64,000 nucleotides of DNA from an uncultured Clostridia bacterium (GTDB lineage: Bacteria > Bacillota > Clostridia > Oscillospirales > Oscillospiraceae). Numbering within the stretch: position 1 is the first letter of the stretch; each line of letters starts with the position of its first letter. Location: assembly GCA_946550725.1 (NCBI GenBank), contig CAMNQX010000007.1, forward strand, positions 23,656 to 87,655. The letters run 5' to 3'. The notes under the pieces were generated by a model, which was given only the letters and a program-made list of their open reading frames with translations, did no database searches and was not told the DNA's origin. Positions 15,372-26,629 of this stretch are shown one piece after another. A program made the position numbers and the translations under genes.

Positions 15372-16109
15372 ATGGCGGCGCGGCATTGGAATTGGTTCTG
15401 GCTTGGTGTGGCGGTCATTTGCGCCGCCGTATTTCTGCTCCGTCCGCAGGAGCCGCCCAAGGTCATCCAGGCGGACAGCGCGGTGAAGGTGGCCGAGCCA
15501 CAGCCCAAGCTGCTGGCCCTCACCTTCGACGACGGCCCCCGCCGCGCCACCACCGCCAAGCTGCTGGAGGGCCTGGAGCAACGTGGGGTGCAGGCCACCT
15601 TTTTTCTCATCGGGAAACAGATCGAGGGCAACGAGGACCTGATCCGCCAAATGGCCGACAGCGGCCACCAGATCGGCATCCACACCTTCGACCACGTGGA
15701 ACTGCGGAACCTCTCCCCCGCCGACATCCACCGTCAGCTGGATCCTACCCGGGAGGCTCTGCGGGCCATTCTGGGCGACCGGGAGCTTCTTCTCCGTCCA
15801 CCCTACGGCTTTGTGGACGACACGCTGCTTCAGCAGGCCGACTCCCCCATCATCCTGTGGTCGGTGGACCCGGAGGACTGGCACGACCGGAATGTTCAGC
15901 GGGAGGTGGCGCATATCGTCTCCCATGTGCAGGACGGGGACATCATCCTGATGCACGACATTTTTTCTGAAAGCGTGGACGCCGCCCTCCAGGTCGTTGA
16001 CCAGCTCCACCAGGCGGGTTACGCCTTCGTCACCGTGGACGACCTGCTCCTCTCCCGGGGCATCACCCCGGAAACCGGAAAAATTTACCGCCACGCCCAC
16101 CCCGATTGA
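15372..16109 (+). CDS. polysaccharide deacetylase (NodB domain), membrane anchored
   Basis: 245 residues. One N-terminal transmembrane segment (about 8-23) places the enzyme outside. The NodB homology domain shows all key motifs: LTFDDGP (metal Asp and catalytic base), HTFDHVEL (metal His), RPPYGF, WSVDPEDW and the late ILMHDI His. Enzymes of this type remove acetyl groups from peptidoglycan or other glycans; some of this form are sporulation related (PdaA/PdaB type). A ribosome site AAGGAGG precedes the start. Confidence 0.93.
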   Translation: MAARHWNWFWLGVAVICAAVFLLRPQEPPKVIQADSAVKVAEPQPKLLALTFDDGPRRATTAKLLEGLEQRGVQATFFLIGKQIEGNEDLIRQMADSGHQIGIHTFDHVELRNLSPADIHRQLDPTREALRAILGDRELLLRPPYGFVDDTLLQQADSPIILWSVDPEDWHDRNVQREVAHIVSHVQDGDIILMHDIFSESVDAALQVVDQLHQAGYAFVTVDDLLLSRGITPETGKIYRHAHPD

Positions 16110-16182
16110 CGCGCGTTCTCAGTTTTCCGCTCCATATGTCTTCATATCCACCCAAAAGCAAAAATTTTTCTTCCAATTTCCC

Positions 16183-16211
16183 TTGCATTTTCGGGGGAAT
16201 CGTGGTATGCT
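16183..16211 (+). promoter_or_regulatory. promoter of the CarD-family gene
   Basis: TTGCAT, 17 bp, TATGCT, ending 34 bp before the start codon. Confidence 0.75.
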
Positions 16212-16245
16212 AATTTTTGGAAGAAAATAGTTGCGGGAGGGGGCC

Positions 16246-16731
16246 ATGAGGATGTTTCAGCCGGGAGATAAGATCGCGCACCCCATGCACGGCGCCGGCT
16301 TGGTGGATTCCATCGTCACAAAGAAAGTCAACGGCGTCAAGCGGGACTACTACATCCTTAAGCTCCCGGTGGGCGGCATGGTGGTCATGATCCCCACCGC
16401 CACCTCCGAGGCCATCGGCGTACGGGCGGTCATCGACGCCAAGCAGGCCGACCGGGTCATCGCCGCCATCCCCTCTCTGGAGCTGGACGACACCCCCGGC
16501 TGGAACCAGCGATACCGGGAGAATATGGTGCGCATCAAGAGCGGCGACCCGCTGGAGGTAGCCCAGGTGGTGAAGAGCCTCACCCACCGGGACAGCGTCC
16601 GGGGCCTCTCCACCGGGGAACGGAAAATGCTCCACACCGCCCGGCAGATCCTGATCTCCGAGCTGGTCATCTCCCAAAGCACCACCTACGAGGAAATGGA
16701 GCGGCGGGTCAACGCCGCCCTTGCCCAGTAA
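16246..16731 (+). CDS. CarD/CdnL-family transcription regulator
   Basis: 161 residues. The N-terminal CarD/TRCF RNA-polymerase interaction domain (FQPGDKIAHPMHGAGLVDSI, then a YYILKLP...MVVMIPT beta barrel) binds the RNAP beta subunit; the helical C-terminal domain contacts DNA at the promoter fork. Family members stabilise open complexes, mainly at rRNA and stress promoters. The ATG at 16246 is 5 nt after GGAGG; ATG at 16252 is an equal alternative. It is followed by its own terminator. Confidence 0.93.
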   Translation: MRMFQPGDKIAHPMHGAGLVDSIVTKKVNGVKRDYYILKLPVGGMVVMIPTATSEAIGVRAVIDAKQADRVIAAIPSLELDDTPGWNQRYRENMVRIKSGDPLEVAQVVKSLTHRDSVRGLSTGERKMLHTARQILISELVISQSTTYEEMERRVNAALAQ

Positions 16732-16746
16732 GGCTTTCCCCCCTAC

Positions 16747-16772
16747 AAAAGGAGCCTGACGGCTCCTTTTTT
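16747..16772 (+). terminator. terminator after the CarD gene
   Basis: AAAAGGAGCC-TGAC-GGCTCCTTTT with a T-run, 16 bp after the stop. Confidence 0.85.
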
Positions 16773-16793
16773 CAAACTGTTTGGAGGTTGCTT

Positions 16794-17531
16794 ATGTCCT
16801 TTCTTGATCTGTTTCGCCGCCATCCCAAAAAGCCCGCCGTCCTCACCCCCTACTGTGCCTGCGTGGTCGCCGCCGCCGGTTCCTCCTCCCGCATGGGCGG
16901 GATCGACAAGCTGTTTGCCAGCGTAGACGGTATCCCCGTGCTGGTGCGCACGCTGCAGGCCCTCAGCGCCAGCCCCTACATCAACGAGATCACCGTGGTC
17001 ACCCGGCGGGAGACGTTGCTGGACGTGGGCGCTCTGTGCCGGGGGGCATGTCTGCCCAAGGTCACCCAGGTCATCGTGGGGGGCGACAGCCGCCTGGAAT
17101 CGGTCTACAAGGGGATCAACCAGCTCCCCGCCAAGGTAAAGCTCATCGCCGTCCACGACGCTGCCCGGTGCCTGGTCCCCCGGGCGGTCATCGACGCCGC
17201 CGTGGTGGCCGCCGCCCGGTGCCACGCCGCCGTTCCCGCCGTGGCGGTGAAGGACACCATCAAGGAATTTGACGGCGAATTTGTCACCGCCACCCCCGAC
17301 CGCTCCACCCTCCGGGCCGTCCAGACCCCCCAGGTGTTCCGGGCGGAGCTGCTGCGGGCCGCCCTCCAAAAGGCCATGGACGAGGGCTGGGAGGTCACCG
17401 ACGACTCCTCCGCCGTGGAGCGGCTGGGGGCCACCGTGGCCCTTACGCCGGGGAATGAACGCAACATCAAGATCACCACGCCCCTTGACCTGAAGGTGGC
17501 GGAGGCCCTTTTGCAGGAGGATGCCCTATGA
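16794..17531 (+). CDS. ispD: 2-C-methyl-D-erythritol 4-phosphate cytidylyltransferase
   Basis: 245 residues. Transfers CMP from CTP to MEP, the third step of the non-mevalonate isoprenoid pathway. The glycine-rich nucleotide loop [13 protein letters not shown] with its Arg and Lys (GIDKLF), the VHDAARCLV Asp, the AVKDTIKE Lys and the QTPQVFR C-terminal block are all present. The start at 16794 follows GGAGGT by 5 nt. Coupled to ispF by a 4 bp ATGA overlap; the two encode steps 3 and 5 of the same pathway. Confidence 0.96.
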   Translation: MSFLDLFRRHPKKPAVLTPYCACVVAAAGSSSRMGGIDKLFASVDGIPVLVRTLQALSASPYINEITVVTRRETLLDVGALCRGACLPKVTQVIVGGDSRLESVYKGINQLPAKVKLIAVHDAARCLVPRAVIDAAVVAAARCHAAVPAVAVKDTIKEFDGEFVTATPDRSTLRAVQTPQVFRAELLRAALQKAMDEGWEVTDDSSAVERLGATVALTPGNERNIKITTPLDLKVAEALLQEDAL

Positions 17532-18007
17532 GGATCGGTCACGGCTACGACGTACATAAGCTGGCGGAAGGCCGCAGGCTCATTCTGGGCGGTGTGGACA
17601 TCCCCTATGAGAAGGGGCTTCTGGGCCACTCTGACGCCGACGTGCTCACCCACGCGGTGATGGACGCGCTCTTAGGTGCGCTGGCCCTCGGCGATATTGG
17701 CCAGCACTTTCCCGACACCGACCCCAAATATTCCGGCGCGGACAGCTTGCAATTACTGTCCCATGTGGTAGAATTGATCCAGGCTCACGGCTGCCGGGTG
17801 GGCAACGTGGACGCCACCATTCTGGCCCAAGCCCCCAAGCTGGCCCCCCACATCCCCGCCATGCGGGAAAACCTGGCGCGGGTCATGGGTGTGGACGTGT
17901 CCCAGGTCAGCGTCAAGGCCACCACCGAGGAAGGCTTGGGCTTTACCGGACAGAAGGAGGGCATCGCTTCCCATGCCATTTCCTTGTTGCTTCAAAATCC
18001 TTCGTAA
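17528..18007 (+). CDS. ispF: 2-C-methyl-D-erythritol 2,4-cyclodiphosphate synthase
   Basis: 159 residues, normal for this trimeric zinc enzyme, which closes CDP-ME-2-phosphate to MEcPP with loss of CMP. Signature at the start: [11 protein letters not shown] (zinc Asp and His), then [21 protein letters not shown], the [11 protein letters not shown] block and the C-terminal [15 protein letters not shown]. Fully conserved. Confidence 0.97.
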   Translation: MRIGHGYDVHKLAEGRRLILGGVDIPYEKGLLGHSDADVLTHAVMDALLGALALGDIGQHFPDTDPKYSGADSLQLLSHVVELIQAHGCRVGNVDATILAQAPKLAPHIPAMRENLARVMGVDVSQVSVKATTEEGLGFTGQKEGIASHAISLLLQNPS

Positions 18008-18022
18008 AGGAGTTGTACAACC

Positions 18023-19096
18023 ATGAAGATCACCAACATCAAGGTCGACCGGGTGAAGGTCCCCCTCACCGAGCCGTTCCGCATCTCCCTGGGGGTCATC
18101 ACCCACGCGGAGAGTGCGGTGGTGACCATCGAGACCGACGAGGGCCTGGTGGGCTACGGCGAAGGCGCCCCCGGCGTGTTTGTCTCCGGGGAGAATCTCC
18201 CCGGCACGGCGGCCTCCATCGAGCTGATGACCCGGGACCTGATCGGGGTGGACCCCACCGACCTGGAGAAGGTCTACTGGATCATGGACAAGGCCACTGC
18301 CCACGCCCACTGCGCCAAGACCGCCATCGACATCGCCTGCCACGACCTGCTGGGCAAGCGGGCCGGCCTGCCGGTCTACAAGCTGCTGGGCGGCCTCTCC
18401 AACTCCATGGAGACCGACGTGACCATCCCCATCAACCCGCCGGAGTACATGGCCCAAAAGGCCAAAGAACGGGTGGCCCAGGGCTTTGACGTGCTGAAGG
18501 TCAAAATGGGGGTGGACGAAGCCTCCGACCTGGCCCGGATGAAGGCCATTCGGGAGGCCGCCGGGCCTGATGTGAAGATCCGGGTGGACGCCAACCAGGC
18601 GTGGACTGCCAAGGAAGCCCTGAACATGATCGCCAAGTTGGACGAGTATGACCTGGAGCTGGTGGAACAGCCCGTCAAGGCCGACGACCTGGAGGGCCTT
18701 GCCCAGGTCACCCGGGCCAGCCGGGTACCTATCATGTCCGACGAGTCCTGCTTCACCGCCAAGGACGCGCTGAAGCTCATTCGTGGCCGCTGCGTGGACA
18801 TCGTGAACATCAAGCTGATGAAGTGCGGCGGCCTGCGGGAGGCCCAGAAGATCAACGCCATCTGCGAGGCCGCGGGCGTCTCTGTGATGCTGGGCTGCAT
18901 GGCGGAGGAGACCAACATCGGCATCACCGCCGCCGCCAGTTTGGGCGCGGCCCTCAAGAACATCACCCGGGCCGACCTGGACGCCACCTTCTCCCTGGCC
19001 GACCTGCCCTTCCAGGGCGGCGTAGGCCGGGAGGTGGGCAAGCTGCTCACCCTCCCCGAGGAGCCGGGCTTCGGCTTCAAGGGTTTGAAAGCATAA
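18023..19096 (+). CDS. dipeptide epimerase (enolase superfamily, L-Ala-D/L-Glu type)
   Basis: 357 residues. Enolase-superfamily enzyme: an N-terminal capping domain (about 1-125) and a barrel with the KxK base pair (LKVKMG, near 160), metal ligands in RVDANQAW (Asp), ELVEQP (Glu) and SDES (Asp), and the second catalytic Lys in VNIKLMKCGG. This matches the muconate-lactonizing subgroup that epimerises L-Ala-D-Glu from peptidoglycan (YkfB/YcjG). The substrate is inferred; some relatives use other dipeptides. It could complete the pathway whose importer and peptidases lie at 32.7-41 kb. Confidence 0.88.
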   Translation: MKITNIKVDRVKVPLTEPFRISLGVITHAESAVVTIETDEGLVGYGEGAPGVFVSGENLPGTAASIELMTRDLIGVDPTDLEKVYWIMDKATAHAHCAKTAIDIACHDLLGKRAGLPVYKLLGGLSNSMETDVTIPINPPEYMAQKAKERVAQGFDVLKVKMGVDEASDLARMKAIREAAGPDVKIRVDANQAWTAKEALNMIAKLDEYDLELVEQPVKADDLEGLAQVTRASRVPIMSDESCFTAKDALKLIRGRCVDIVNIKLMKCGGLREAQKINAICEAAGVSVMLGCMAEETNIGITAAASLGAALKNITRADLDATFSLADLPFQGGVGREVGKLLTLPEEPGFGFKGLKA

Positions 19097-19113
19097 CATA
19101 GGAGGCAAACACC

Positions 19114-20505
19114 ATGGAGAAAAAGTTCTGCCCCGACATGAACTACTGCGGCATTCCCCTTCCCGACGACGTGGCCGCTATGAAGGCCGCCGGCTTCTTT
19201 GACGACTGCCGCGCCGCCATCGCCAACTACCTGGAAGGCGACATCCCCGACTGCCTGCGCCAGCGGCTGGAGCTGGAGCTGACCCGCCTGGACTTTCTCC
19301 CCCTGTCCGAGTACCCCTACACGGATGCGGAAGCTTTGGCCCTCCTGCGGGAGACCTTCCGGGATTTTAAGGACGAGGAGCTGCCCCAGCTGGTGAACAG
19401 CCGCGCCGCTGACTGGCTTTACATCAAGGGCGTGCGCCACTTCCACCGCCGCTTCATCGAAAATATCCTCACCACCCGGAGCGACTATGTGGCCCGCCAG
19501 CTCCACCCCACCGCCGAGGACGCCGCCGACGCGGCTCGGCGGGGCCGCATCAAGGAAAACATCGCCATTATGAAGGCAAAGGGAGAGCGCTCCGCCCGCA
19601 TCACCGTCAAGCAGACCTTCTCTTTGAAGCCCGAGGCGGTGGAAAACGCCCCCCTCACCGTCCACCTGCCCATCCCCAAGCCCTGCGCCCACCAGTCGGA
19701 CATCCGTATTCTGGAGCTTTCCCACCCCGATATTGCCGTGGTGGCCCCGGAAGCCGCCCCCATGCGGACGGTGTGCTTCCCCAATGCCAAAGCGGGCGAT
19801 ATCTTTTCGGCGACTTATAGTTATGTAAACCATTTGGCCTACGTGGACCCCGATCCCGCCAAGGTCACCGACGCTCCCCTGCCCGCTGACGCGCTGGAGT
19901 GTCTCGGCGAGCAAGCCCCCAATATTTTGTTCACTCCCTTCATGCGCCAGCTCTCTGGAGAGATCCAAAAGGGCGAGAGGAATCCCTTGAAAATCGCCCG
20001 GAATGCCTATGATTTTGTGACCACAAAGGTGAAATACTCCTATATGCGGGAATATGCCGCGCTGGACACCATCTGTGACTATGCCGCCAAGAACCTCAAG
20101 GGCGACTGCGGGGTGCAGGCCATTTTGTTCATCACTCTGTGCCGTCTGGCGGGGGTCCCCGCCCGCTGGCAGTCCGGCTTCGCCGCCGACCCCTCCCACG
20201 TGGGGTGCCACGACTGGGCGCAGTTTTATGTCAACCCGTATGGCTGGCTCTACGCCGACCCCTCTTACGGCGGCTCCGCCTACCGCGCCGGGGATACAGA
20301 GCGCTGGAACTACTACTTCGGCAATCTGGATATCTTCCGCACGGTGTTCAATGACCATCTCCACCGGGAGTTTGACCCGCCCAAGGCCCACTTCCGGGCC
20401 GACCCCACCGACAACCAGCGGGGCGAGGCGGAATACCCCCACCGGGGCATTTTGCCCTTTGAGTACCAGCACAGCGAAGAGATGCTGGCATTCGAGGAAT
20501 TGTGA
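19114..20505 (+). CDS. transglutaminase-like domain protein
   Basis: 463 residues, no signal peptide. The cysteine-protease-like triad of the transglutaminase core is clear: Cys in KGDCGVQAILFITLCR, His in HVGCHDWAQFYV and Asp in YADPSYGG (about 330-390). The N-terminal half is a beta-rich segment seen in related clostridial proteins. Probably a peptidase or amidase on peptides rather than a crosslinker. It lies 17 bp after the dipeptide epimerase with an AGGAGG site, which suggests a shared role in peptide breakdown; this is inferred from position. Confidence 0.85.
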   Translation: MEKKFCPDMNYCGIPLPDDVAAMKAAGFFDDCRAAIANYLEGDIPDCLRQRLELELTRLDFLPLSEYPYTDAEALALLRETFRDFKDEELPQLVNSRAADWLYIKGVRHFHRRFIENILTTRSDYVARQLHPTAEDAADAARRGRIKENIAIMKAKGERSARITVKQTFSLKPEAVENAPLTVHLPIPKPCAHQSDIRILELSHPDIAVVAPEAAPMRTVCFPNAKAGDIFSATYSYVNHLAYVDPDPAKVTDAPLPADALECLGEQAPNILFTPFMRQLSGEIQKGERNPLKIARNAYDFVTTKVKYSYMREYAALDTICDYAAKNLKGDCGVQAILFITLCRLAGVPARWQSGFAADPSHVGCHDWAQFYVNPYGWLYADPSYGGSAYRAGDTERWNYYFGNLDIFRTVFNDHLHREFDPPKAHFRADPTDNQRGEAEYPHRGILPFEYQHSEEMLAFEEL

Positions 20506-20603
20506 TTATGTAAACTTACATTCATATGAGAGCGGCTACGTTTCCGTCGGGCAGATGTTCTCCCCGGCACGCATCGCCCCCCATTGGCCCGCAGTTCATG
20601 CCG

Positions 20604-20632
20604 TGCGGACGGCTGAGGACAGCCGCCCCTAC
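20604..20632 (-). repeat. REP-like palindrome, variant stem
   Basis: Inverted relative to the next copy, ending GCCCCTAC. The stem here is GGCTG / CAGCC instead of CGATG / CATCG, with one G-T pair. Forms a doublet with 20654-20680. Confidence 0.75.
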
Positions 20633-20653
20633 ACAATTCCTACCGAAGTTCTC

Positions 20654-20680
20654 GTAGGGGCCGATGTCCTCATCGGCCCG
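20654..20680 (+). repeat. REP-like palindrome (standard type)
   Basis: Same sequence as the copies at 5788 and 58279. The 21 bp linker to the copy at 20604 contains CCTACCGAA, the complement of the TTCGGTAGG found in the linker at 28549-28575. Confidence 0.9.
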
Positions 20681-20740
20681 CGAAAGACGCACCCGTATTC
20701 CCCGGGCGGACCGCCGGGGACGGTGGTCCCGACAACCATA

Positions 20741-20781
20741 AAACAGCACCGTGGAGCCTCGGCTCCACGGTGCTTTGTTTT
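20741..20781. terminator. bidirectional terminator between transglutaminase-like gene and gdhA
   Basis: A 13 bp perfect stem AGCACCGTGGAGC / GCTCCACGGTGCT with a 4 nt loop. T-rich on both strands. Confidence 0.9.
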
Positions 20782-20808
20782 TCGTTTTCTTTTTGTTATG
20801 TAAACTTC

Positions 20809-22188
<1,380 letters not shown>

Positions 22189-22247
22189 TTATTATACGAG
22201 CCTATGGATAAAAATGCAAGAAGTTTTTTGTAAAACTGCAAAATATA

Positions 22248-22279
22248 CGAAAGAGGCAGGGATGTTCCCGCCTCTTTCG
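22248..22279 (-). terminator. terminator downstream of the Sel1-repeat gene
   Basis: CGAAAGAGGC pairs with GCCTCTTTCG, extended inside by GGGA/TCCC. It lies 34 bp after the stop. Also placed to stop transcripts before gdhA. Confidence 0.75.
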
Positions 22280-22312
22280 TGGAATATTGCATGGAATAAC
22301 CCAGGAACTTTC

Positions 22313-25246
22313 TTATTTCCCGAAGAGCTTCCCAAAGAAGCCCTTCTTTTTCTCCGGGGAGCGGGCCTGGCCGCCGCCGGCCTCGCCGCGGGCGGCGGGA
22401 ATGGACGCGGGGGTCTTGCCGCCGGCCTTGTTGACGCTCTCCAGCAGCTTTTTGCAGTCCTCATCCTGGAAGCGGTTCACCCCCTCCTCCAGATAGGGCT
22501 TGGCCTTCGCCCAGTCGGCGGTGCAGCCGTAGCCGTAATAGAGGCAGATGCCCAGGCCGATGGAGGACATTTTGTAGCCCTTGGCATAGGCCCCCTCATA
22601 GAGCTGATAGGCCCGGTCGTAGTCCACCGGGACCCCCCGGCCCAGCCGGTAGCAGTCCGCCATCAGGTCCATGGCCCGGGGCTGTCCCCGCTTCACCGCC
22701 TCCATGAACCACTTGGTAGCCTCGGCATAGTCCACCTTCACGCCGATACCCGTGTAGTAGCAGTAGCCCAGGTTGCACATCCCGGCCACATCGCCCCGCT
22801 GGGCGGCCTGGCGGTAATACTCCGTCGCCTTGGTCTTGTCCTCCTTGACCCCCTCGCCAAACTCGTAGCACAGGCCCAGGTTGCAAAGGGCGGGCGGGTA
22901 GCCCCGCTGGGCGGCGCGGGTGTAGTGCTCAAAGGCCTGCGCCAGGTCCTTCTTCACGCCGTCGCCGTGCTTGTAGCAGTCGCCCAGGATCTTGATGGCC
23001 CGCGGCCAGTCCTGCTCCGCCGCCTTTTGGAACCACTCCACCGCCTTGACCTTGTCCTCGCTGACGCCGTAGCCGTTCAGGTAGCACACGCCCAGATTGC
23101 ACTGGGCGGCGGCGTAGCCCTGGCGGGCGGAGGCGGCGTAATAAGCGGTGGCCTTCCGGGGGTCCTCCTCCACGCCGTCGCCACACTCATAGCACAGCCC
23201 CAGGGAGCACTGGCTGGGCGGATACTCCCGCTCGGCGGCCTTCTGGTACAGCTCAAAGGCCTTCTTGTCGTCCTGCTCCACCCCCCAGCCGTGGGAGTAG
23301 CAGTCGGCCAGCAGGTCGATGGCCCGCAGCCAGCCCTGGTCGGCGGCCTTTTGGAACCACTCTACCGCCTTGACATCGTCGGTCTCGGTGCCAATGCCCC
23401 GGGAGTAGCAGAAGCCCAGATTGCATTGGGCGCAGGCGTCCCCCAGCTCGGCGGCACGGGTGTAAAGCTCCACCGCCTTCGGCTTGTCCTCTTCCACGCC
23501 GTCGCCGCACTCGTAGCACAGACCCAGGGAGCAGATGGATTGGGGATAATTCCGCTCGGCGGCTTTGGCGTAAAGCTCGGCGGCCTTTTTGTCGTCCTGA
23601 GGCACGCCCCAGCCCCGCTGGTAGCAGTCCCCCAGCAGGTCCATGGCCCGCAGCCAGCCCTGGGCGGCGGCCTTTTCAAACCACTTCACCGCCTCGGTCT
23701 CGTTTCGCTCCACGCCGATGGCCCGGAGGTAGCAGAAGCCCAGGTTGCACTGGCTGGGGGCGTGGCCCCGCTCAGCGGCCTGGCGGTAATACTCGGTGGC
23801 CTTCAACTTGTCCTGCTCCACGCACTCTCCCAGCTCGTAGCACAGGCCGATGGAGCACAGCGCGGTGAGGTATCCCCCGTCGGCGGCCTTGCGGTACAGC
23901 TCCATGGCTTTTTCCCTGTCCTGGGGCACGCCCTTGCCGTCCTTATAGCAGTCGCCCAGAAAATCCATCGCCCGCAGGGAGCCGTGGTCGGCAGCCTTCT
24001 CGAACCAGGTGGCGGCCTCCACCGGGTCGGCGGGTACGCCGATCCCGTTGAGGCAGCACACACCCAGGTTGCACATGGCGGCGTAGTCCCCGTCCCCGGC
24101 AGCCTCCTTGTAAAGCTCGATGGCCTTCGCCCGGTCCTCCGGCACCCCTTCTCCCGCTTCGTAGCACACGCCCATTTGACGCTTGCCGGGGATGTAGCCG
24201 TCCTCGGCGGCCTTGGCGTAGAGCCGGAAGGCGCGGTCGGGGTCCTTTTCCGTGCCCGCGCCCCAGCGCAGGCAGTCGCCCAGCACGCACATGGAGCGGT
24301 CGTGGCCGTCGGCCACCGCCAGCTCCAGCAGGCGCACCGCCTCCGTCTCGTTCATCTCCACCCCTTCGCCGTTCAAATAGCACACCGCCAGGTCGCAGGT
24401 GGCGGGGGAATAGCCCAGGTCGCTGGCCTGGCGGTAATAGTCCACCGCCTTGCGGATGTCCCGCTCCACGCCGTCGCCGTTTTCGTAGCAAAGGCCCAGC
24501 TTTTCCAGCGCGGGCGCGTAGTCCTCCTTGGCGGCCTCCCGGTACAGCTCCAGGGCGTGGCCGGTGTCCTTCTCCACGCCATCGCTGCCCCACAGGAAAA
24601 AGTCGCCCAAAATGCACTGGGAGCGGGGATGACCCTCCCGGGCGGCCTTGGCCAGCAGCTCCAGCGCCTGCCGCACGTCCTTCTCCACGCCGTTGCCGTT
24701 TAAGTAACACACCGCCAGGGCGCACTGCGCCGGGAGGTAGTCGTTCTCCCCCGCCTGACGGTACAGCTCCGCCGCCCGTTCCAGGTCCCGCTCTACCCCG
24801 GCGGCGTTTTCGTAGGCCAGACCCAGGTTATAGACCGACGGCGGGTAGCCCTGCTCGGCCCCTTGGCTGTAAAGCTCAAAGGCCTTGCGGTACCAATCCT
24901 CCCGCTTTGTCTCGTCCTCCGCGTCGTTGGCCTTGGCCCGGTAGCACCCGGCCAGGGCGTCCTGGGCCTGAATGTCCCCCGCGTCCCCGGCCTGGGTGAG
25001 CCAGTGAATGGCCGCGTCCAAGTCCCGCTCTACGCCGTCGCCGGTGGCATAGCGGAGACCCAGCATCCGCTGGGCCTCCACGTCCGCCAGCTCCGCGCGG
25101 TCCTGCAGCTCCTCAAGCTCCTGCCGCTCCTGCGCATCCGCCTCTTTTTTCTTGTCAAAGGCCATTTGGATCAGCCCGGTGTTGAGAAAGACCACACCCT
25201 CCTGCTGTTTGTTCTGATCCTCCCGACCTTCTTGCTTCTGATCCAT
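22313..25246 (-). CDS. giant Sel1-repeat (SLR) protein
   Basis: 977 residues, no signal peptide. After an acidic N-terminus of about 50 residues it is a nearly unbroken array of roughly 24 Sel1-type repeats of 36 residues, each with the pattern A-x-x-x-L-G-x-C-Y-x-x-G-x-G-V-x-x-D. From about residue 400 on the repeats recur as triplets of about 108 residues (WFxKAA / ELYxKAA / YYxxAA types). Cys is unusually frequent (CNLGxCY). It ends in KKKGFFGKLFGK, a basic amphipathic tail that could dock on the membrane. SLR proteins are scaffolds; partner unknown. It starts 50 bp after ackA and may share its transcript. Confidence 0.93.
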   Translation of the reverse strand: MDQKQEGREDQNKQQEGVVFLNTGLIQMAFDKKKEADAQERQELEELQDRAELADVEAQRMLGLRYATGDGVERDLDAAIHWLTQAGDAGDIQAQDALAGCYRAKANDAEDETKREDWYRKAFELYSQGAEQGYPPSVYNLGLAYENAAGVERDLERAAELYRQAGENDYLPAQCALAVCYLNGNGVEKDVRQALELLAKAAREGHPRSQCILGDFFLWGSDGVEKDTGHALELYREAAKEDYAPALEKLGLCYENGDGVERDIRKAVDYYRQASDLGYSPATCDLAVCYLNGEGVEMNETEAVRLLELAVADGHDRSMCVLGDCLRWGAGTEKDPDRAFRLYAKAAEDGYIPGKRQMGVCYEAGEGVPEDRAKAIELYKEAAGDGDYAAMCNLGVCCLNGIGVPADPVEAATWFEKAADHGSLRAMDFLGDCYKDGKGVPQDREKAMELYRKAADGGYLTALCSIGLCYELGECVEQDKLKATEYYRQAAERGHAPSQCNLGFCYLRAIGVERNETEAVKWFEKAAAQGWLRAMDLLGDCYQRGWGVPQDDKKAAELYAKAAERNYPQSICSLGLCYECGDGVEEDKPKAVELYTRAAELGDACAQCNLGFCYSRGIGTETDDVKAVEWFQKAADQGWLRAIDLLADCYSHGWGVEQDDKKAFELYQKAAEREYPPSQCSLGLCYECGDGVEEDPRKATAYYAASARQGYAAAQCNLGVCYLNGYGVSEDKVKAVEWFQKAAEQDWPRAIKILGDCYKHGDGVKKDLAQAFEHYTRAAQRGYPPALCNLGLCYEFGEGVKEDKTKATEYYRQAAQRGDVAGMCNLGYCYYTGIGVKVDYAEATKWFMEAVKRGQPRAMDLMADCYRLGRGVPVDYDRAYQLYEGAYAKGYKMSSIGLGICLYYGYGCTADWAKAKPYLEEGVNRFQDEDCKKLLESVNKAGGKTPASIPAARGEAGGGQARSPEKKKGFFGKLFGK

Positions 25247-25296
25247 CGTATCTTCCTCCTTTGACCGCCGCGCTTACACGGTTCTTGCCTGTTTGC

Positions 25297-26496
25297 TTAC
25301 TTCTCCGCCACAATGGCGGCGGTGTCCATGGCGATCATCAGCTCCTCGTTGGTGGGGATCACCAGGGTCTTGACCTTCGCGCCGGGAGCGGAGGCGTCCA
25401 CCGCCTTGCCCCGGGCCTTGTTGGCCTCGTCGTCCAGGGCGATGCCCATAAAGCCCAGCTTCTCGCAGATGAGCGCCCGGGTGTCGGGGCCGTTCTCCCC
25501 TACGCCGGCGGTAAAGATCACCGCGTCCACCCCGCCCATGGCGGCGGCGTAGGCGCCGATATACTTGGAAACGCCGTAGCAGAACACGTCCAGGGCCAGC
25601 CGGGAGCGGGGATTGCCCTCGGCGGCGGTGGCGTCCAGGTCCCGGAAGTCGGAGGACACCCCGGAGATGCCCTGCACGCCGGATTTCTTGTTCAGGATGT
25701 TCTGCATCTCCCCGATGGACAGGTCATGCTTGTTCATCAGATACTCCAAAATGGCGGGGTCCAGGTCGCCGCAGCGGGTGCCCATGGCAACGCCCGCCAG
25801 GGGGGTAAAGCCCATAGAGGTGTCCACGCTCTTGCCGCCGTCCACCGCCGCCACGGAGGAGCCGTTGCCCAGGTGGCAGGAGATGAGCTTCAGCTCCTCG
25901 ATGGGCCTGCCCAGCATCTTGGCCGCCTCCTGGGTGACGAAGCGGTGGGAGGTTCCGTGGAAGCCGTAGCGGCGCACCTTGTCCTCCTCATAGTACTCAT
26001 AGGGCAGGGGGTAGATATACGCCTTGGGGGGCATGGTCTGGTGGAAGGCCGTATCAAACACCGCCACCATGGGCACCCCGGGCATGACCTTGCGGCAGGC
26101 CTCGATGCCGATGATGTTGGCGGGGTTGTGGAGGGGGGCCAGGGGGATGCACTCCCGGATGGCGTCCATCACCGCCTCGTCGATGAGCACGGAGCTGGCG
26201 AACTTCTCCCCGCCGTGGACCACCCGGTGGCCCACCGCGTCGATCTCCTTGCCGGAGGAAATGACCCCGTGGTCAGCGCTCACCAGCAGCTCCAGCACCT
26301 TCTCGATGGCCTCGGCGTGGGTGGGCATATCCACGTCCTCGTTGAACACCTCCTTGCCGTTGTTGGGGGTGTGCTTCAGGTGGCCGCCGATGCCAATGCG
26401 CTCGCAAAGGCCCTTGGCCAGAACGTCCCCGTTCTCCGAGTTCAGCAGCTGATACTTCAAAGAAGAGCTGCCCGCGTTGATTACCAGGATCTTCAT
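25297..26496 (-). CDS. ackA: acetate kinase
   Basis: 399 residues. Makes ATP from acetyl phosphate and ADP, releasing acetate; the main energy step of many anaerobes. ASKHA-fold signatures: [14 protein letters not shown] at the N-terminus, HRVVHGG, the catalytic Asp in [20 protein letters not shown] and CHLGNGSS. No pta gene is adjacent. Divergent from tmcAL, whose product uses acetate and ATP. Confidence 0.98.
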   Translation of the reverse strand: MKILVINAGSSSLKYQLLNSENGDVLAKGLCERIGIGGHLKHTPNNGKEVFNEDVDMPTHAEAIEKVLELLVSADHGVISSGKEIDAVGHRVVHGGEKFASSVLIDEAVMDAIRECIPLAPLHNPANIIGIEACRKVMPGVPMVAVFDTAFHQTMPPKAYIYPLPYEYYEEDKVRRYGFHGTSHRFVTQEAAKMLGRPIEELKLISCHLGNGSSVAAVDGGKSVDTSMGFTPLAGVAMGTRCGDLDPAILEYLMNKHDLSIGEMQNILNKKSGVQGISGVSSDFRDLDATAAEGNPRSRLALDVFCYGVSKYIGAYAAAMGGVDAVIFTAGVGENGPDTRALICEKLGFMGIALDDEANKARGKAVDASAPGAKVKTLVIPTNEELMIAMDTAAIVAEK

Positions 26497-26629
26497 GTTT
26501 CATCTTCCCTTTCGTGTTTGTTGCTCCCCCTTGTCAGGAGGATACCGGTTCGCTATAATAGCCTTATTGTACCGCTTTTTCTTCCGAGGGGCAACCCCCT
26601 ATTTTATCCTGAAGCCGGGAGGCGACACG

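Noticed and set aside
20525..20720. Small proteins predicted around the palindromes (peptides GADVLIGP, RADEDIGPY)
   Set aside because: The same peptides recur at each palindrome copy and in several frames; they are translations of the repeat, except inside the RAYT gene.
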